Shown here: positions 1-9,945 of the stretch, piece after piece
Layout: every line of letters starts with the position of its first letter
Position numbering within the stretch: the first letter of the stretch is position 1
Assembly: GCF_014651675.1 (NCBI RefSeq)
Contig: NZ_BMXI01000014.1
Location: forward strand, 1-64,000
DNA: 64,000 nt
Direction of reading: 5' to 3'
From: Roseibacillus persicicus
GTDB taxonomy: Bacteria; Verrucomicrobiota; Verrucomicrobiia; Verrucomicrobiales; Akkermansiaceae
Program-made: the position numbers and the translations under genes
The notes under the pieces: model-generated
Database searches by the model: none
The model's input: only the letters and a program-made list of their open reading frames with translations
Told to the model about the DNA's origin: nothing

Positions 1-96
1 AGAAGGTTTTTCAATCCATCCGAGCGCTCCTCAAGGAACCTGATGTTCTTAAATCAGTCTGCAATCCTTACTCCGAATAACGGCAAGTTCATTTGA
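1..96. other. sequence upstream of a truncated hydrolase gene
   Basis: This stretch does not read like the beta-strand repeats of the gene that follows. Plus-strand frame 3 is open from base 3 to a TAA at 78-80 and reads like the helical, charged end of another protein (it includes RALLKEPDVLKSV). The frame of the downstream hydrolase is closed by TGA at 94-96. It may be the tail of an inserted gene or of an ordinary neighbour; the window edge prevents a decision. Confidence 0.25.
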
Positions 97-114
97 AAAA
101 CGGTCTATAGTCAG

Positions 115-3100
115 ATGGACGGGACCGTGAATCACACAGGAGGAGATTTCGATGTAAATGCTTTGGAATTGGGGCGAGCTTTGGGGAGTTCCGCTAACTA
201 TGAACTTTCAAGTGGAGAACTTAGAATAGGACGGGCTAAAAATGGAGTCTCTCTCTATCTGGGGGCCAATTCAAGTTCGAGTGATTCCGGGAGCGGAACC
301 TTCGTCATTTCCGGGGGCTCGTTTCTCACGAGGACAGGAGTTCGATTAGGTCATTTTTCGAAGGATGGTGACGGGACTTTCTCGGTTCTCGGTTCGGCTT
401 CGAGCGAGATTGGGATCGCGGGCGCGAATACTGATTCCGACGGCTTTTGGGAGCAGAACAGTGGATCCGTTTTACGGGTTGGAATCGACTTTGGTGGGGT
501 CACTCCGATCGTTCTAAAGGATGGAAGCTCGACTGCAGGCCCTTCTGCCACCTTTGAAGATGGCGCCCTACTGGATGTAGACTACTACAATCTAACCAGC
601 GGAGGGGGGACCTGGGTGGTGATGGAAGTTGAGAATGGTCCGGTCATCGACAACGGACTGGCCTTTGCCCCCGGGGTCGATACCAGCGTTTGGTCGTTTA
701 CGATCGACAACTCCGGTTCGAATGGTCGCTTGCTAGTTTCGGCTACTGGCCAGCCTTTGGGTTATGCTCTCACTATAGGAAGCACGCTTCAGCAGAAGAT
801 GCGCTACGGGATGGATTACGAGCGCTTGTGGTATTGGACTGGAGGACTCTCAGGTTCCGAGCGCGATCAGGTTGCTCGCTGGTCTGCAGTTGATGCTGAC
901 ATCGATTTCGTTCGGGTGGCGATCAACTCCAAGTATGAGTTGACTGAAGGGAGCTATGACCTCTCGGCCTACACCAGTAAGATTATCCCTCTGATGCAGG
1001 AGATGAAGCAGGCGAATCCCAATATCAAATTTTTCGCAAGTCCGCGCCCACTCAATGAGGCCTATCCAAACAAGAAGTGGGAGAACCAGGATGTCAAATG
1101 GCAGCCGTATCCCATCTGGGTCACAGGAGCATCTGACCCAGTAACGAGTGACTTTGATTTCAAGTGGGAAAAGTGTGCCGAATATCTGGAGCGCTATATC
1201 TTGTTGATGAAGTCCTATGGATTCAAGATCAGCTTTCTCGATTTAACCAACGAATGGCAGGATGCAACTCCTCTTGGAGGATCGCGAATTGATACGGGCG
1301 ATGCCCGAGATATTACAAACTACCTCAAGGCAAACCTGGACCCCGAAGACATGCCTCTAATTGTGACAAGCTCTGCTTGGAACTATGCTCAAGGAACCTC
1401 TTGGATCAACGCTCACACTACGAATGCCAGAAGGGACTCCATTGATATAGCGGCCAGCCACAACACTGACCGTGGGGGGGATGCTCAAACTTTCGCGGAC
1501 AAAGTTCGCAGTGTGCTAGGGCCGGAGAAAGAAATCTGGAATACCGAGGTTCATGGTTGGAAAAGCACATCCAGTGAGAACGAAACGACTTCTTTCTACT
1601 ACTATCTTGAGGCGATTCGAGCCGGGTTTTCCGGTATCAACGGTTGGTTGGCGATCGGAACAGCTAATCAAGGGCATTCCTACATCCTCAATCCGAGCGG
1701 CTCTCCAACTCGCAATGTTAAATACTATATTTATCGTAAGTTGAGCTCCACTTCGAACTATGGTCACGCGCTCGACATTCTTGAGGAACCCGGAGCATTG
1801 ACGATTCCTTTGGGCTCCAACGACGATGACATTCCCCGAACGGTTGCCGCCTTCATCAAGGGCAACCTGATGACGGTCTGGGTTGTGAACGAGAGTTCGA
1901 GCACGGTCCCTTTGGTGATTACTCCTTCTGGCCGATCGATTGCTGAGTCCAATGTGAGACGCACCCGCTGGACAGACCCGAGTGATGTCGAGGGCTTTGA
2001 AACTTTCGAACCTGTCTTTGAGGGAGCTTCCTTTGCCTCGAATATTCCAGCCGAATCCGTTTGCTGCTTTGAGATCGTCCTCGATACCGAGGATTTTTCC
2101 AACGATCGGATTGAGGCTGAAGATTACTCTCATGCCTGGGACGTGGCAACTGAGACGACTGGTGATTCGGATGGTGAATTGAATGTGGGCCATATTCGCG
2201 GTGGGAGTTTCACTCGATATGGTGGGGTTGCCCTGGAAGACGATTCGGTGATGACGTTTCGACTGGCTCGCCCAGCTGGTCGTCCCGATGGAGTTGTCGA
2301 AATTCGAGAAGGAAGTTCGACGGGCAATCTGCTTGGAACGGTTGCAGTTCCTGTAACCGGGAATTGGCAAAGCTATGAAACGGTCTCGACTCAACTCGAT
2401 GTCGATGCCGGAATTTATAATCTCTATCTCAACTTTGTGGAGGCTTCGTCTTCAACTGGAAACTTTCTCGCGAATTTCAACTGGTTCACGGTCAATGAGC
2501 CGACCGTTCCAGAAGCTCCTGTCCAGCTCACTGCAACCCCTGTCGAAAACAGTCGGATCGACTTAACTTGGGATTTGGTCTCCGAGGCGGATAGCTACAC
2601 TGTGCTTCGTTCGACTAGTTTGGATGGCACGTATGATGAGATTGCGAATGGTGTGACCACTTCTAGTTTCAGTGATTCTTCCGTGGTGGCTGGAGTGTCG
2701 TATTTTTACGTTGTTCGGGCTGTTAATGCAGGGGGAGAGAGTGCTAACTCGCCGGGTGCGAGTGCTTCTCTGCTTCTTGCGGCTCCCATCTCTTTCACGG
2801 CGAACAAGGTCAATGCATCACGCATTGACCTCGGTTGGGGGGCGGTATCTGGTGCGACCAGCTACTTGGTGAAGCGAGCCACGATGGAAGGCGGACCCTA
2901 CGCTACGATCGCCAGTGGGGTGACCGCGACTTCATACAGTGACTCGGATTCGTTGACTCCCGGCATTCGCTATTACTATGTCGCGACGGCTTCCTCGGGT
3001 GGAGCCGAGAGCGCAGCTTCCAATGAAGCTTCGGCTGTTCCATCGGATCCCCTCGTTCCTGATGATGTCGTTATCGAGAGTCTTGAGCTTGGGACCAACC

Positions 3101-3312
3101 TTGCCGGTGAGGAGCAAGTCTTGGCCGCAGTTGCCAAATCAGGTCTGGGACAGTTCTACCAAGTCATGGGAAGTGAGGATTTGACGGCCAACAGCTGGAG
3201 TCCTGTAAGCTCGATCTATCAAGGTAATGGAGGTCTTCTTGAGATCGATTTCGCTTTTGATTACTCGACCAATTCCAAGATGTTTTTCCGGCTGGAAGCT
3301 TGGACGGAGTAG
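115..3312 (+). CDS. secreted GH-A clan glycoside hydrolase with CBM6 and two FN3 domains, lacking its 5' end
   Basis: This is a modular polysaccharide-degrading enzyme. Residues 1-215 are short Gly/Ser/Thr beta repeats of the sort found in verrucomicrobial surface proteins. Residues 220-600 form a TIM-barrel hydrolase with E380 in DLTNEW (strand-4 acid/base candidate) and E478 in WNTEVHGW (strand-7 nucleophile candidate); GH30-like is my best guess within clan GH-A. Residues 670-800 resemble a CBM6 module (starts IEAEDYSHAW). Two fibronectin type III domains cover about 805-980, and a short C-terminal module ends in FFRLEAW. There is no signal peptide. The in-frame codons just before the ATG (97-114) still look coding (KTVYSQ), and a TGA closes the frame at 94-96. 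The gene is therefore probably truncated at its 5' end. The substrate cannot be named. Confidence 0.75.
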   Translation: MDGTVNHTGGDFDVNALELGRALGSSANYELSSGELRIGRAKNGVSLYLGANSSSSDSGSGTFVISGGSFLTRTGVRLGHFSKDGDGTFSVLGSASSEIGIAGANTDSDGFWEQNSGSVLRVGIDFGGVTPIVLKDGSSTAGPSATFEDGALLDVDYYNLTSGGGTWVVMEVENGPVIDNGLAFAPGVDTSVWSFTIDNSGSNGRLLVSATGQPLGYALTIGSTLQQKMRYGMDYERLWYWTGGLSGSERDQVARWSAVDADIDFVRVAINSKYELTEGSYDLSAYTSKIIPLMQEMKQANPNIKFFASPRPLNEAYPNKKWENQDVKWQPYPIWVTGASDPVTSDFDFKWEKCAEYLERYILLMKSYGFKISFLDLTNEWQDATPLGGSRIDTGDARDITNYLKANLDPEDMPLIVTSSAWNYAQGTSWINAHTTNARRDSIDIAASHNTDRGGDAQTFADKVRSVLGPEKEIWNTEVHGWKSTSSENETTSFYYYLEAIRAGFSGINGWLAIGTANQGHSYILNPSGSPTRNVKYYIYRKLSSTSNYGHALDILEEPGALTIPLGSNDDDIPRTVAAFIKGNLMTVWVVNESSSTVPLVITPSGRSIAESNVRRTRWTDPSDVEGFETFEPVFEGASFASNIPAESVCCFEIVLDTEDFSNDRIEAEDYSHAWDVATETTGDSDGELNVGHIRGGSFTRYGGVALEDDSVMTFRLARPAGRPDGVVEIREGSSTGNLLGTVAVPVTGNWQSYETVSTQLDVDAGIYNLYLNFVEASSSTGNFLANFNWFTVNEPTVPEAPVQLTATPVENSRIDLTWDLVSEADSYTVLRSTSLDGTYDEIANGVTTSSFSDSSVVAGVSYFYVVRAVNAGGESANSPGASASLLLAAPISFTANKVNASRIDLGWGAVSGATSYLVKRATMEGGPYATIASGVTATSYSDSDSLTPGIRYYYVATASSGGAESAASNEASAVPSDPLVPDDVVIESLELGTNLAGEEQVLAAVAKSGLGQFYQVMGSEDLTANSWSPVSSIYQGNGGLLEIDFAFDYSTNSKMFFRLEAWTE

Positions 3313-3401
3313 TTCTCGATGGACGAAGGCTTCAGAAGCTTTTCAGTTTTCCAAAAAGCAATTTCGTTGACTGCAAACTGTTTTTTTGAACACTTTGCGA
3401 A

Positions 3402-5591
3402 ATGAGTGTTTCCGCGAGTCCAGATGTGAGGGAGGTTCTCAAACGGACCTTTGGTTTCGACGATTTCCGGCCGCATCAAGCTGAGCTTGTGGAAGGCTTG
3501 GTAACGGGGCGCGATGTCTTCGGGGTGATGCCGACGGGGGGAGGAAAGTCTCTCTGTTATCAGCTCCCGGCGGTGGTGGCTCCAGGCTGTGCGGTGGTGG
3601 TGAGTCCTTTGATTGCGCTCATGAAAGACCAGGTCGACGCGGCTTTGGCGAATGGGATTCGGGCAGCCTGTGTGAATAGCAATATGTCTCTGGAGGACCG
3701 CAAAGAGGCGGCACGGGCTTACCGAACGGGGGAACTAGATTTGCTCTATCTTGCGCCCGAACGCCTCTCTTCCAGCGGGATGCTGGATCGTTTGCGCGAC
3801 TGCCCCAGCGGGGGGCCTGCCTTCTTTGCGATTGATGAGGCGCACTGCCTTTCCGAGTGGGGGCACGACTTTCGGCCGGACTATCTGTTCCTTGGCGAGC
3901 TTCGCAAAGCCTTTCCCGAGACGCCCATTGGAGCTTTTACCGCCACTGCGACTTCGAAGGTGGCAGATGATATTGAGGCTAAGCTCAATCTTCATCAACC
4001 AGTCAAGATTCGAGCCTCCTTCGACCGCTCCAATCTCTATTACGATGTTCGGCAGAAGCAGGATTGGGAAAGTCAGCTGATCGATTTTGTGAAAGCGCGG
4101 CCTGGGCAATCGGGAGTGATCTACCGCACTTCACGAAAGAGTGTGGAGGACACCGCGAATTTGCTGAAGGCCAATGGCATCGCCGCACAGGCCTATCATG
4201 CGGGGATGGAATCCGCTGAGCGAAGCCGCGTGCAGGAGGCCTTTATTCGGGATGATGTGGGAATCATCGTGGCGACGGTGGCATTCGGGATGGGGATCGA
4301 TAAGCCGGACGTGCGTTTCGTCTTACATGGCGATTTACCTAAAAATATTGAGTCCTACTATCAGGAGACCGGACGCGCCGGTCGCGATGGGGAGCCTTCC
4401 GAATGCTTGCTTCTGTATTCTCCCCGGGATGGAGCCAAGTTGCGGAATTTTCTAACAGAGATTTCGGATGAAAAGGAACGGCTCCGCACCATGAACCTGT
4501 TGCGTGAGATGGAGAAGTTCGCCGCCGTGCCGACCTGTCGTCGCAAGGCTTTGCTTCGTTACTTTGGGGAAACTTTAGAAGGGGAGAATTGTGGCAATTG
4601 TGACTTCTGTGCAGGTGGCTATGAGAAGGTCGATGCCACGCGGGATGCGCAGTATATTCTTTCGGCGATTGCTCGCACGGGGGAGCGCTTTGGCAGTCGA
4701 CATGTTTGCGATGTCGTGGCGGGTGCGAATACTGAGAAGATTCGCGAGAATGGTCATCAGAACTTGAAGACTTACGGTCTCGGCAGTGGCAAGCACAAGA
4801 AGCATTGGCGCAATGTGCTCGATAACCTCATTGCCCACGAGGTGGTGGAGCTGTCCGACGATGGCTATTCCATCCCCAGGCTGACTGCGGAATCGTGGCG
4901 CATCATGAAGGGCGAGCGGGAGTTCTCGTTCTATCAGGACCCGCGGAAAGAGCGGGCCAAGGTCTCGAAGAAAGCGGGAGAGGATATTCCCTGTGATGAA
5001 GGTCTCTTCGAGCATCTCAAGGCTTTGCGAAAGTCGATCGCCGATGAGGATTCAGTTCCTCCTTATGTCGTTTTGGCAGACCGCACCTTGCGCTTTTTGT
5101 CTGCGGCGATGCCTGTGGATGATGGCGACTTGCGGAAGATTCCCGGGATTGGAACTCACAAATGTGAAGTTTATGGGCCGCGTTTTCTAGCCGTAATCGG
5201 GGAGTATCTTGGTCTTCATCCGGAGGTGGAACGGAAGCGCAAGTCGATTGCGGAAGTGAAGCCAAAAGCTTCGGCAGAAAAGGTCAAGCGCCCTCCTTCT
5301 GCCACCTTCATGACCACCTTGGAGATGATTCGATCCGGTCTGACCTTGCCGGAAATCGCCGAGAAGCGTTCGTTGAGTCTCAGCACGATTGAAGGACACT
5401 TTGCCCGCTTTATCGAGGAAGGAGAAGAGTTGGATTGGCGTGCGCAGGTGAATCCCGAGCAGGAGAAGTTCGCTCGCGAATTGCTCATGAAACACGGCAC
5501 GGAGTCTCTCAAACCGGTGGTTGAGGAATCCGAAGGACGACTGACCTACGGACAAGTCCGCATTCTCCTCGCAGTGATGGCACGAGAGTGA
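3402..5591 (+). CDS. recQ: ATP-dependent DNA helicase RecQ
   Basis: A 3'-5' superfamily 2 DNA helicase for recombination and fork repair, acting in the cytoplasm. Walker A is MPTGGGKS at residues 43-50 and the DEAH box is at 145-148, followed by the RecQ aromatic-rich loop CLSEWGHDFRP. Motif VI is seen in QETGRAGRDG at 321-330. The RQC zinc site is C379, C397, C400 and C403. A winged-helix segment and an HRDC domain (about 530-605) follow. Residues 640-690 hold an extra helix-turn-helix segment (GLTLPEIAEKRSLSLSTIEG), giving 729 residues against about 610 in E. coli RecQ; this extension is common in several phyla. The gene stands alone, 89 bp after the hydrolase. Confidence 0.97.
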   Translation: MSVSASPDVREVLKRTFGFDDFRPHQAELVEGLVTGRDVFGVMPTGGGKSLCYQLPAVVAPGCAVVVSPLIALMKDQVDAALANGIRAACVNSNMSLEDRKEAARAYRTGELDLLYLAPERLSSSGMLDRLRDCPSGGPAFFAIDEAHCLSEWGHDFRPDYLFLGELRKAFPETPIGAFTATATSKVADDIEAKLNLHQPVKIRASFDRSNLYYDVRQKQDWESQLIDFVKARPGQSGVIYRTSRKSVEDTANLLKANGIAAQAYHAGMESAERSRVQEAFIRDDVGIIVATVAFGMGIDKPDVRFVLHGDLPKNIESYYQETGRAGRDGEPSECLLLYSPRDGAKLRNFLTEISDEKERLRTMNLLREMEKFAAVPTCRRKALLRYFGETLEGENCGNCDFCAGGYEKVDATRDAQYILSAIARTGERFGSRHVCDVVAGANTEKIRENGHQNLKTYGLGSGKHKKHWRNVLDNLIAHEVVELSDDGYSIPRLTAESWRIMKGEREFSFYQDPRKERAKVSKKAGEDIPCDEGLFEHLKALRKSIADEDSVPPYVVLADRTLRFLSAAMPVDDGDLRKIPGIGTHKCEVYGPRFLAVIGEYLGLHPEVERKRKSIAEVKPKASAEKVKRPPSATFMTTLEMIRSGLTLPEIAEKRSLSLSTIEGHFARFIEEGEELDWRAQVNPEQEKFARELLMKHGTESLKPVVEESEGRLTYGQVRILLAVMARE

Positions 5592-5603
5592 GGCACTCCG
5601 AAG

Positions 5604-5621
5604 ATTGGGGTTACCCCCAAT
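5604..5621. terminator. palindrome just after recQ
   Basis: The sequence ATTGGGG-TTAC-CCCCAAT forms a 7-bp stem 13 bp after the recQ stop codon. It is nested inside a wider inverted repeat, GCACTCC at 5593-5599 with GGAGTGC at 5639-5645. No T tract follows, so it may be part of the repeat region rather than a true terminator. Confidence 0.35.
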
Positions 5622-5956
5622 CCGTCGGGAGACCTTTTGGAGTGCGTGCCGCTTGCTGCCGCTTTGAGGTGGATGGGTTCGTTCTCCCACCTACCCGGGA
5701 AGAGCAAAGCTTGCTTGCTCAACCACGGGGGCACGCGGAGGCATGGAGAGCAGACCGGCAAAGGGAGGGATAGGCAAACCTGTACCTTTCAGTAGATGCG
5801 AGTTTGACGAGTCCTACGAAGAAAAGGCGCCTCGATTCCTCTCAGGCGACGGTATTCTGTAACACCACAAGCTGAAGAATTTAGCGTCTTTGGGTTGTTC
5901 TCTGAACCACGTGACATAGAATGACGGAGCTGTGGGGCGAGTGGGGGCACTCGCGG
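5621..5956. repeat. 336-bp direct tandem repeat, copy 1
   Basis: The first of two adjacent copies, starting at TCCGTCGGGAGACC. It contains the landmarks GGAGTGCGTGCCGC, TTGCTTGCTCAACCACGG, GCATGGAGAGCAGACCGG and AAGAATTTAGCGTC, all repeated 335-336 bp further on. It ends with a short hairpin GCGAGTGGGGGCACTCGC. Open frames inside it on either strand are short, lack start context and look unlike neighbouring proteins. I treat it as a non-coding interspersed repeat. Confidence 0.9.
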
Positions 5957-6292
5957 TCCGACGGGAGACTTTTTGGAGTGCGTGCCGCTTGCTGCCGCTT
6001 TGAGATGGATGGGTTCGTTCTCTCACCTACCCGGGAAGAGCAAAGCTTGCTTGCTCAACCACGGGGTCACGCGGAGGCATGGAGAGCAGACCGGCAAAGG
6101 GAGGGAAAGCAGACCTGCACCTTTCAATAGAATCGAGTTTGACGAGTCCTTCGAAGAAAAGGCGCCTCGATTCCCCTTAGGCGGTGGTGTTCTGTAACAC
6201 CGCAAGCGGAAGAATTTAGCGTCTTCGGGTTGTTCGTTGAACCACGGTTGTTCGAATGACGAGGCTGTGGGGCGAGTGTGGGCACTCGCGGT
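5957..6292. repeat. 336-bp direct tandem repeat, copy 2
   Basis: The second copy, starting TCCGACGGGAGACT, differs from copy 1 by scattered substitutions and small changes. The variant hairpin GCGAGTGTGGGCACTCGC sits at its end. The copy stops about 17 bp beyond the stop codon of the minus-strand sulfatase, so the two copies fill the whole gap between recQ and the sulfatase. Confidence 0.9.
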
Positions 6293-6309
6293 CCCTTTCT
6301 GGCCCTTTA

Positions 6310-7881
6310 TTACTTCTTCCTCGTCCGCGAGCTGGTTTGGGCTCCATTCTTTCCAGAGTAGTTGGACCATTCGGGATGAACGGTTTGCTTTTCGGTGAGG
6401 ACGGGAGCCCGCTCTTTCTTTGGAGCTCGCAACACATCTTCTGCCATCTCGTGCCACTTCTTGGAAAGCCTTTCGACAATCCCGGCATGCTGGTCTGCCA
6501 CGTTGAAAAGCTCGGTGCGGTCTTCCTTGATGTTGTAGAGCTGCCAAGGGCCTTGGCGAAAGGAAACAAGCTTCCAGTCTCCATCACGGAGAGCGCGGTC
6601 CTTGGAAAAGAGAAAGTGGATCGGAGGGCGGCTGGCGGGAGATTCCCCAGCGAAAATTGGAGTCAGTGATTGTCCTGCCAGCGGCTGCAAATCGCGGTCC
6701 GGGAACTCATCGGGCATTTCGGTTTTCGCGACTTCAAGGAAGGTCGGCATGACGTCCACCAAGTGAGCGGGGGAGTGAGAGACCGAGCCGGCATCGGTCT
6801 TGAGACCTGCAGGCCAATGGACGATGGCGGGGGAGGCGATGCCTCCTTCGAACTGATTCTGTTTGTAGTAGCGGAAAGGGGTGTTGCGCGCCCAAGCCCA
6901 ACCGGTGCTGTCGGACCAGTTGCTGCCCTTTTCATAAGGCTGTTTGTCCATCCCGACACTGATGCGGTCGTAGGGGCAGGCTCCGTTGTCGTTGACGAAA
7001 AGGATGAGGGTGTTCTCGAGTTCTCCGTTCTCTTTCAAAGAGGCAACCAGACGGGCCATTTCCCTATCAATGCGGTGCACCAAAGCGGCGAGGGCGGCCA
7101 TGCGGCGGGATTCCCAATCCTGAATCTCGGGAGTCAGGCTATCCCAGGCCGGAACGTGGCCGGGTCGAGGTGATACTTTGATCTCTTTGCCAAAGAGCTT
7201 CCCTCGATTCATCTTTTCGCTGCGTTCGGTGTGAACCACATCCCAACCGACCTGGTATCTCTTCAGGTATCTTTCGTAATCTTCCTTCAGAGGTTGCAAG
7301 GGGGCGTGAGGGGCGTTGAAGGCGAGATAAAGGAACCACGGTTTTTCTTTCTCCCGGGCATCATCGAGAAAGCTCAAGGCATGGTCGACCTTGGCGGTGG
7401 TGGTGTAGAACCCTTCCTCGGGGACTTCCCAATGCTTTCCATCGAGCCGGAAAGTATTGTCGCCGCGAAAATAGTTCGTGGCGCCGGAGAGGTGGCCAAA
7501 GTAGCGCTCGAATCCGAAGTCGGTGGGCTCCTTGGCGAGGTGCCATTTGCCGCTCATCAAGGTCGTATATCCGGCGGGTTGCAGAACCTCGGGGATGGTG
7601 ACGGCTCGCTGCAGCTTCTCATCCCCAGCCTGACGACACCAGAGTCCGGTGAGCAGGCTGACTCGCGAGGAGTGGCACTTGGCGGTGTTGTAAAACTGGG
7701 AAAAGCGCAGCCCGTCTGCAGCCAATTGGTCCAAGGTGGGGGTTTCGATCTCGCCACCATAGCAGCCGAGGTCGGAAAACCCCATATCATCGGTCATCAC
7801 CAGCAGGATATTGGGGCGCTCGGCCTGTAGTCCCGCAACGGCTAGGCAAAGGACGCAAAGAGTCTGAAAAAGTCGATTCAT
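6310..7881 (-). CDS. secreted sulfatase (formylglycine-dependent)
   Basis: A 523-residue sulfatase that would hydrolyse sulfate esters of glycans outside the cytoplasm. A signal peptide (MNRLFQTLCVLCLAVAGLQA) precedes RPNILLVMTDDMG, whose DD pair binds the active-site calcium. The maturation motif is C69-H-S-S-R, with C69 expected to become formylglycine; the usual Pro at the third position is Ser here. The NDNG motif in LFVNDNGACPYD supplies further metal ligands. The C-terminal third (DGDWKLVSFRQGPWQLYNI) is the standard sulfatase subdomain. No anaerobic or aerobic maturase gene lies in this window. Substrate specificity is not readable from the sequence. Confidence 0.95.
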   Translation of the reverse strand: MNRLFQTLCVLCLAVAGLQAERPNILLVMTDDMGFSDLGCYGGEIETPTLDQLAADGLRFSQFYNTAKCHSSRVSLLTGLWCRQAGDEKLQRAVTIPEVLQPAGYTTLMSGKWHLAKEPTDFGFERYFGHLSGATNYFRGDNTFRLDGKHWEVPEEGFYTTTAKVDHALSFLDDAREKEKPWFLYLAFNAPHAPLQPLKEDYERYLKRYQVGWDVVHTERSEKMNRGKLFGKEIKVSPRPGHVPAWDSLTPEIQDWESRRMAALAALVHRIDREMARLVASLKENGELENTLILFVNDNGACPYDRISVGMDKQPYEKGSNWSDSTGWAWARNTPFRYYKQNQFEGGIASPAIVHWPAGLKTDAGSVSHSPAHLVDVMPTFLEVAKTEMPDEFPDRDLQPLAGQSLTPIFAGESPASRPPIHFLFSKDRALRDGDWKLVSFRQGPWQLYNIKEDRTELFNVADQHAGIVERLSKKWHEMAEDVLRAPKKERAPVLTEKQTVHPEWSNYSGKNGAQTSSRTRKK

Positions 7882-7956
7882 ACGAAAGTTACTCGGATTT
7901 ATCCGTTCAGCTTTCAGCGGCTTTCGCCAATCGACCTTTTTATGTGTCTGGAGGCT

Positions 7957-9075
<1,119 letters not shown>

Positions 9076-9156
9076 GGCTCCGCTTTGCTCGAAAACGGGG
9101 GAAAGAAAAAGGAAAAAACGACAAGGAAGGGTGGGCTTCCAGCAGTTTGGTTGCGC

Positions 9157-9678
9157 TTAAGCCTTCTTCTCTGCGGATTCTTCTTCCGTTAATTCTGGCG
9201 CTGCAAGCGGGGGAAGCTCGGGAGTTTCGCCCTCTACTTCAATGAAGGTTGCGCCTTCGCTGCCGTCGAGAGAGGGGAGGATTCCCATGAATTCTCCGCT
9301 ATCGTTTTCGCTCGGAGCGGGCAGAGGAGGAAGTTCCAGCGGGGGAATCTCGCTCAGGTCAGCCTCGGCAGCGGTCGAAGCGGCGGGTCCCGAGGTCTTG
9401 GCCGGGGTGTTCTTGGCGAGCAGCATTTTGCCCTTTCTCTCGGGCTCCGGGGTCGTCGACTTCGCTTTCACTTTGGCCACTGAGGTGCCTTCGGGGAGGA
9501 AGCGCGAAGGATCGGCCTTGGTGAGGCGGAGCTTGGGTTCGCTGGGGCCGAGAGTCTTTTCTTTCGCGGCGCGGAAGGTGTCCGTGGTGGTTTCTTTCAC
9601 CTTGGTCACGGTGTTCTTGACCGAACTGCAAGAGCTCAGGGCGGAAATCGCCAGGATTGGGAAGAGGACAAGTTTCAT
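9157..9678 (-). CDS. small secreted lipoprotein of unknown function
   Basis: I set the start at the ATG at 9676-9678 because it gives a clean lipoprotein signal, MKLVLFPILAISALSSC, with the lipobox Cys at residue 17. The longer frame, back to 9768, would bury this signal behind 30 unrelated residues. The mature part is about 157 residues, low in complexity, rich in Pro, Glu, Ala and Lys, with no catalytic motif. It ends in repeated LPPL segments (LPPLPAPSE, LPPLAAPEL). It lies 81 bp after ychF in the direction of transcription and could share its transcript. Function unknown. Confidence 0.75.
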   Translation of the reverse strand: MKLVLFPILAISALSSCSSVKNTVTKVKETTTDTFRAAKEKTLGPSEPKLRLTKADPSRFLPEGTSVAKVKAKSTTPEPERKGKMLLAKNTPAKTSGPAASTAAEADLSEIPPLELPPLPAPSENDSGEFMGILPSLDGSEGATFIEVEGETPELPPLAAPELTEEESAEKKA

Positions 9679-9945
9679 TGGGGGACGGGCAGGTTTAATC
9701 TGACTGGGCGCTCTGGCAAGCATCGAACGTAGTGACAGTTTTGACAGGATAGCTGTTGTTACGTTCAAAAACCCCAGCTGGATTTCATGAAAACCAACTC
9801 ATTTGCGAGAAGCCAGCTCCGCTTTTCGGCGGAGAGTCTGTCCAATGAGGCCAAGTTTTTGCGCAAACATGTCAACTTCTAAGCCTTTATCGGCGCGAGT
9901 CGCGGGAATTGAAAAAGCGGGAGCCCTTTCGCGTAGAGCCACACC

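Noticed and set aside
1516-2394. 292-codon minus-strand frame inside the first hydrolase
   Set aside because: The plus strand here encodes a clear hydrolase barrel with both catalytic Glu residues. The minus frame shows no domain.
5588-6547. Several short frames on both strands in the 336-bp repeats
   Set aside because: They overlap one another in different frames, duplicate with the DNA repeat, and have no start signals or protein-like conservation between copies.
9787-9882. 31-codon frame starting MKTNSFARSQLRF before the beta-helix gene
   Set aside because: No ribosome-binding site, no membrane helix or known motif, and nothing beyond an open frame to support it.
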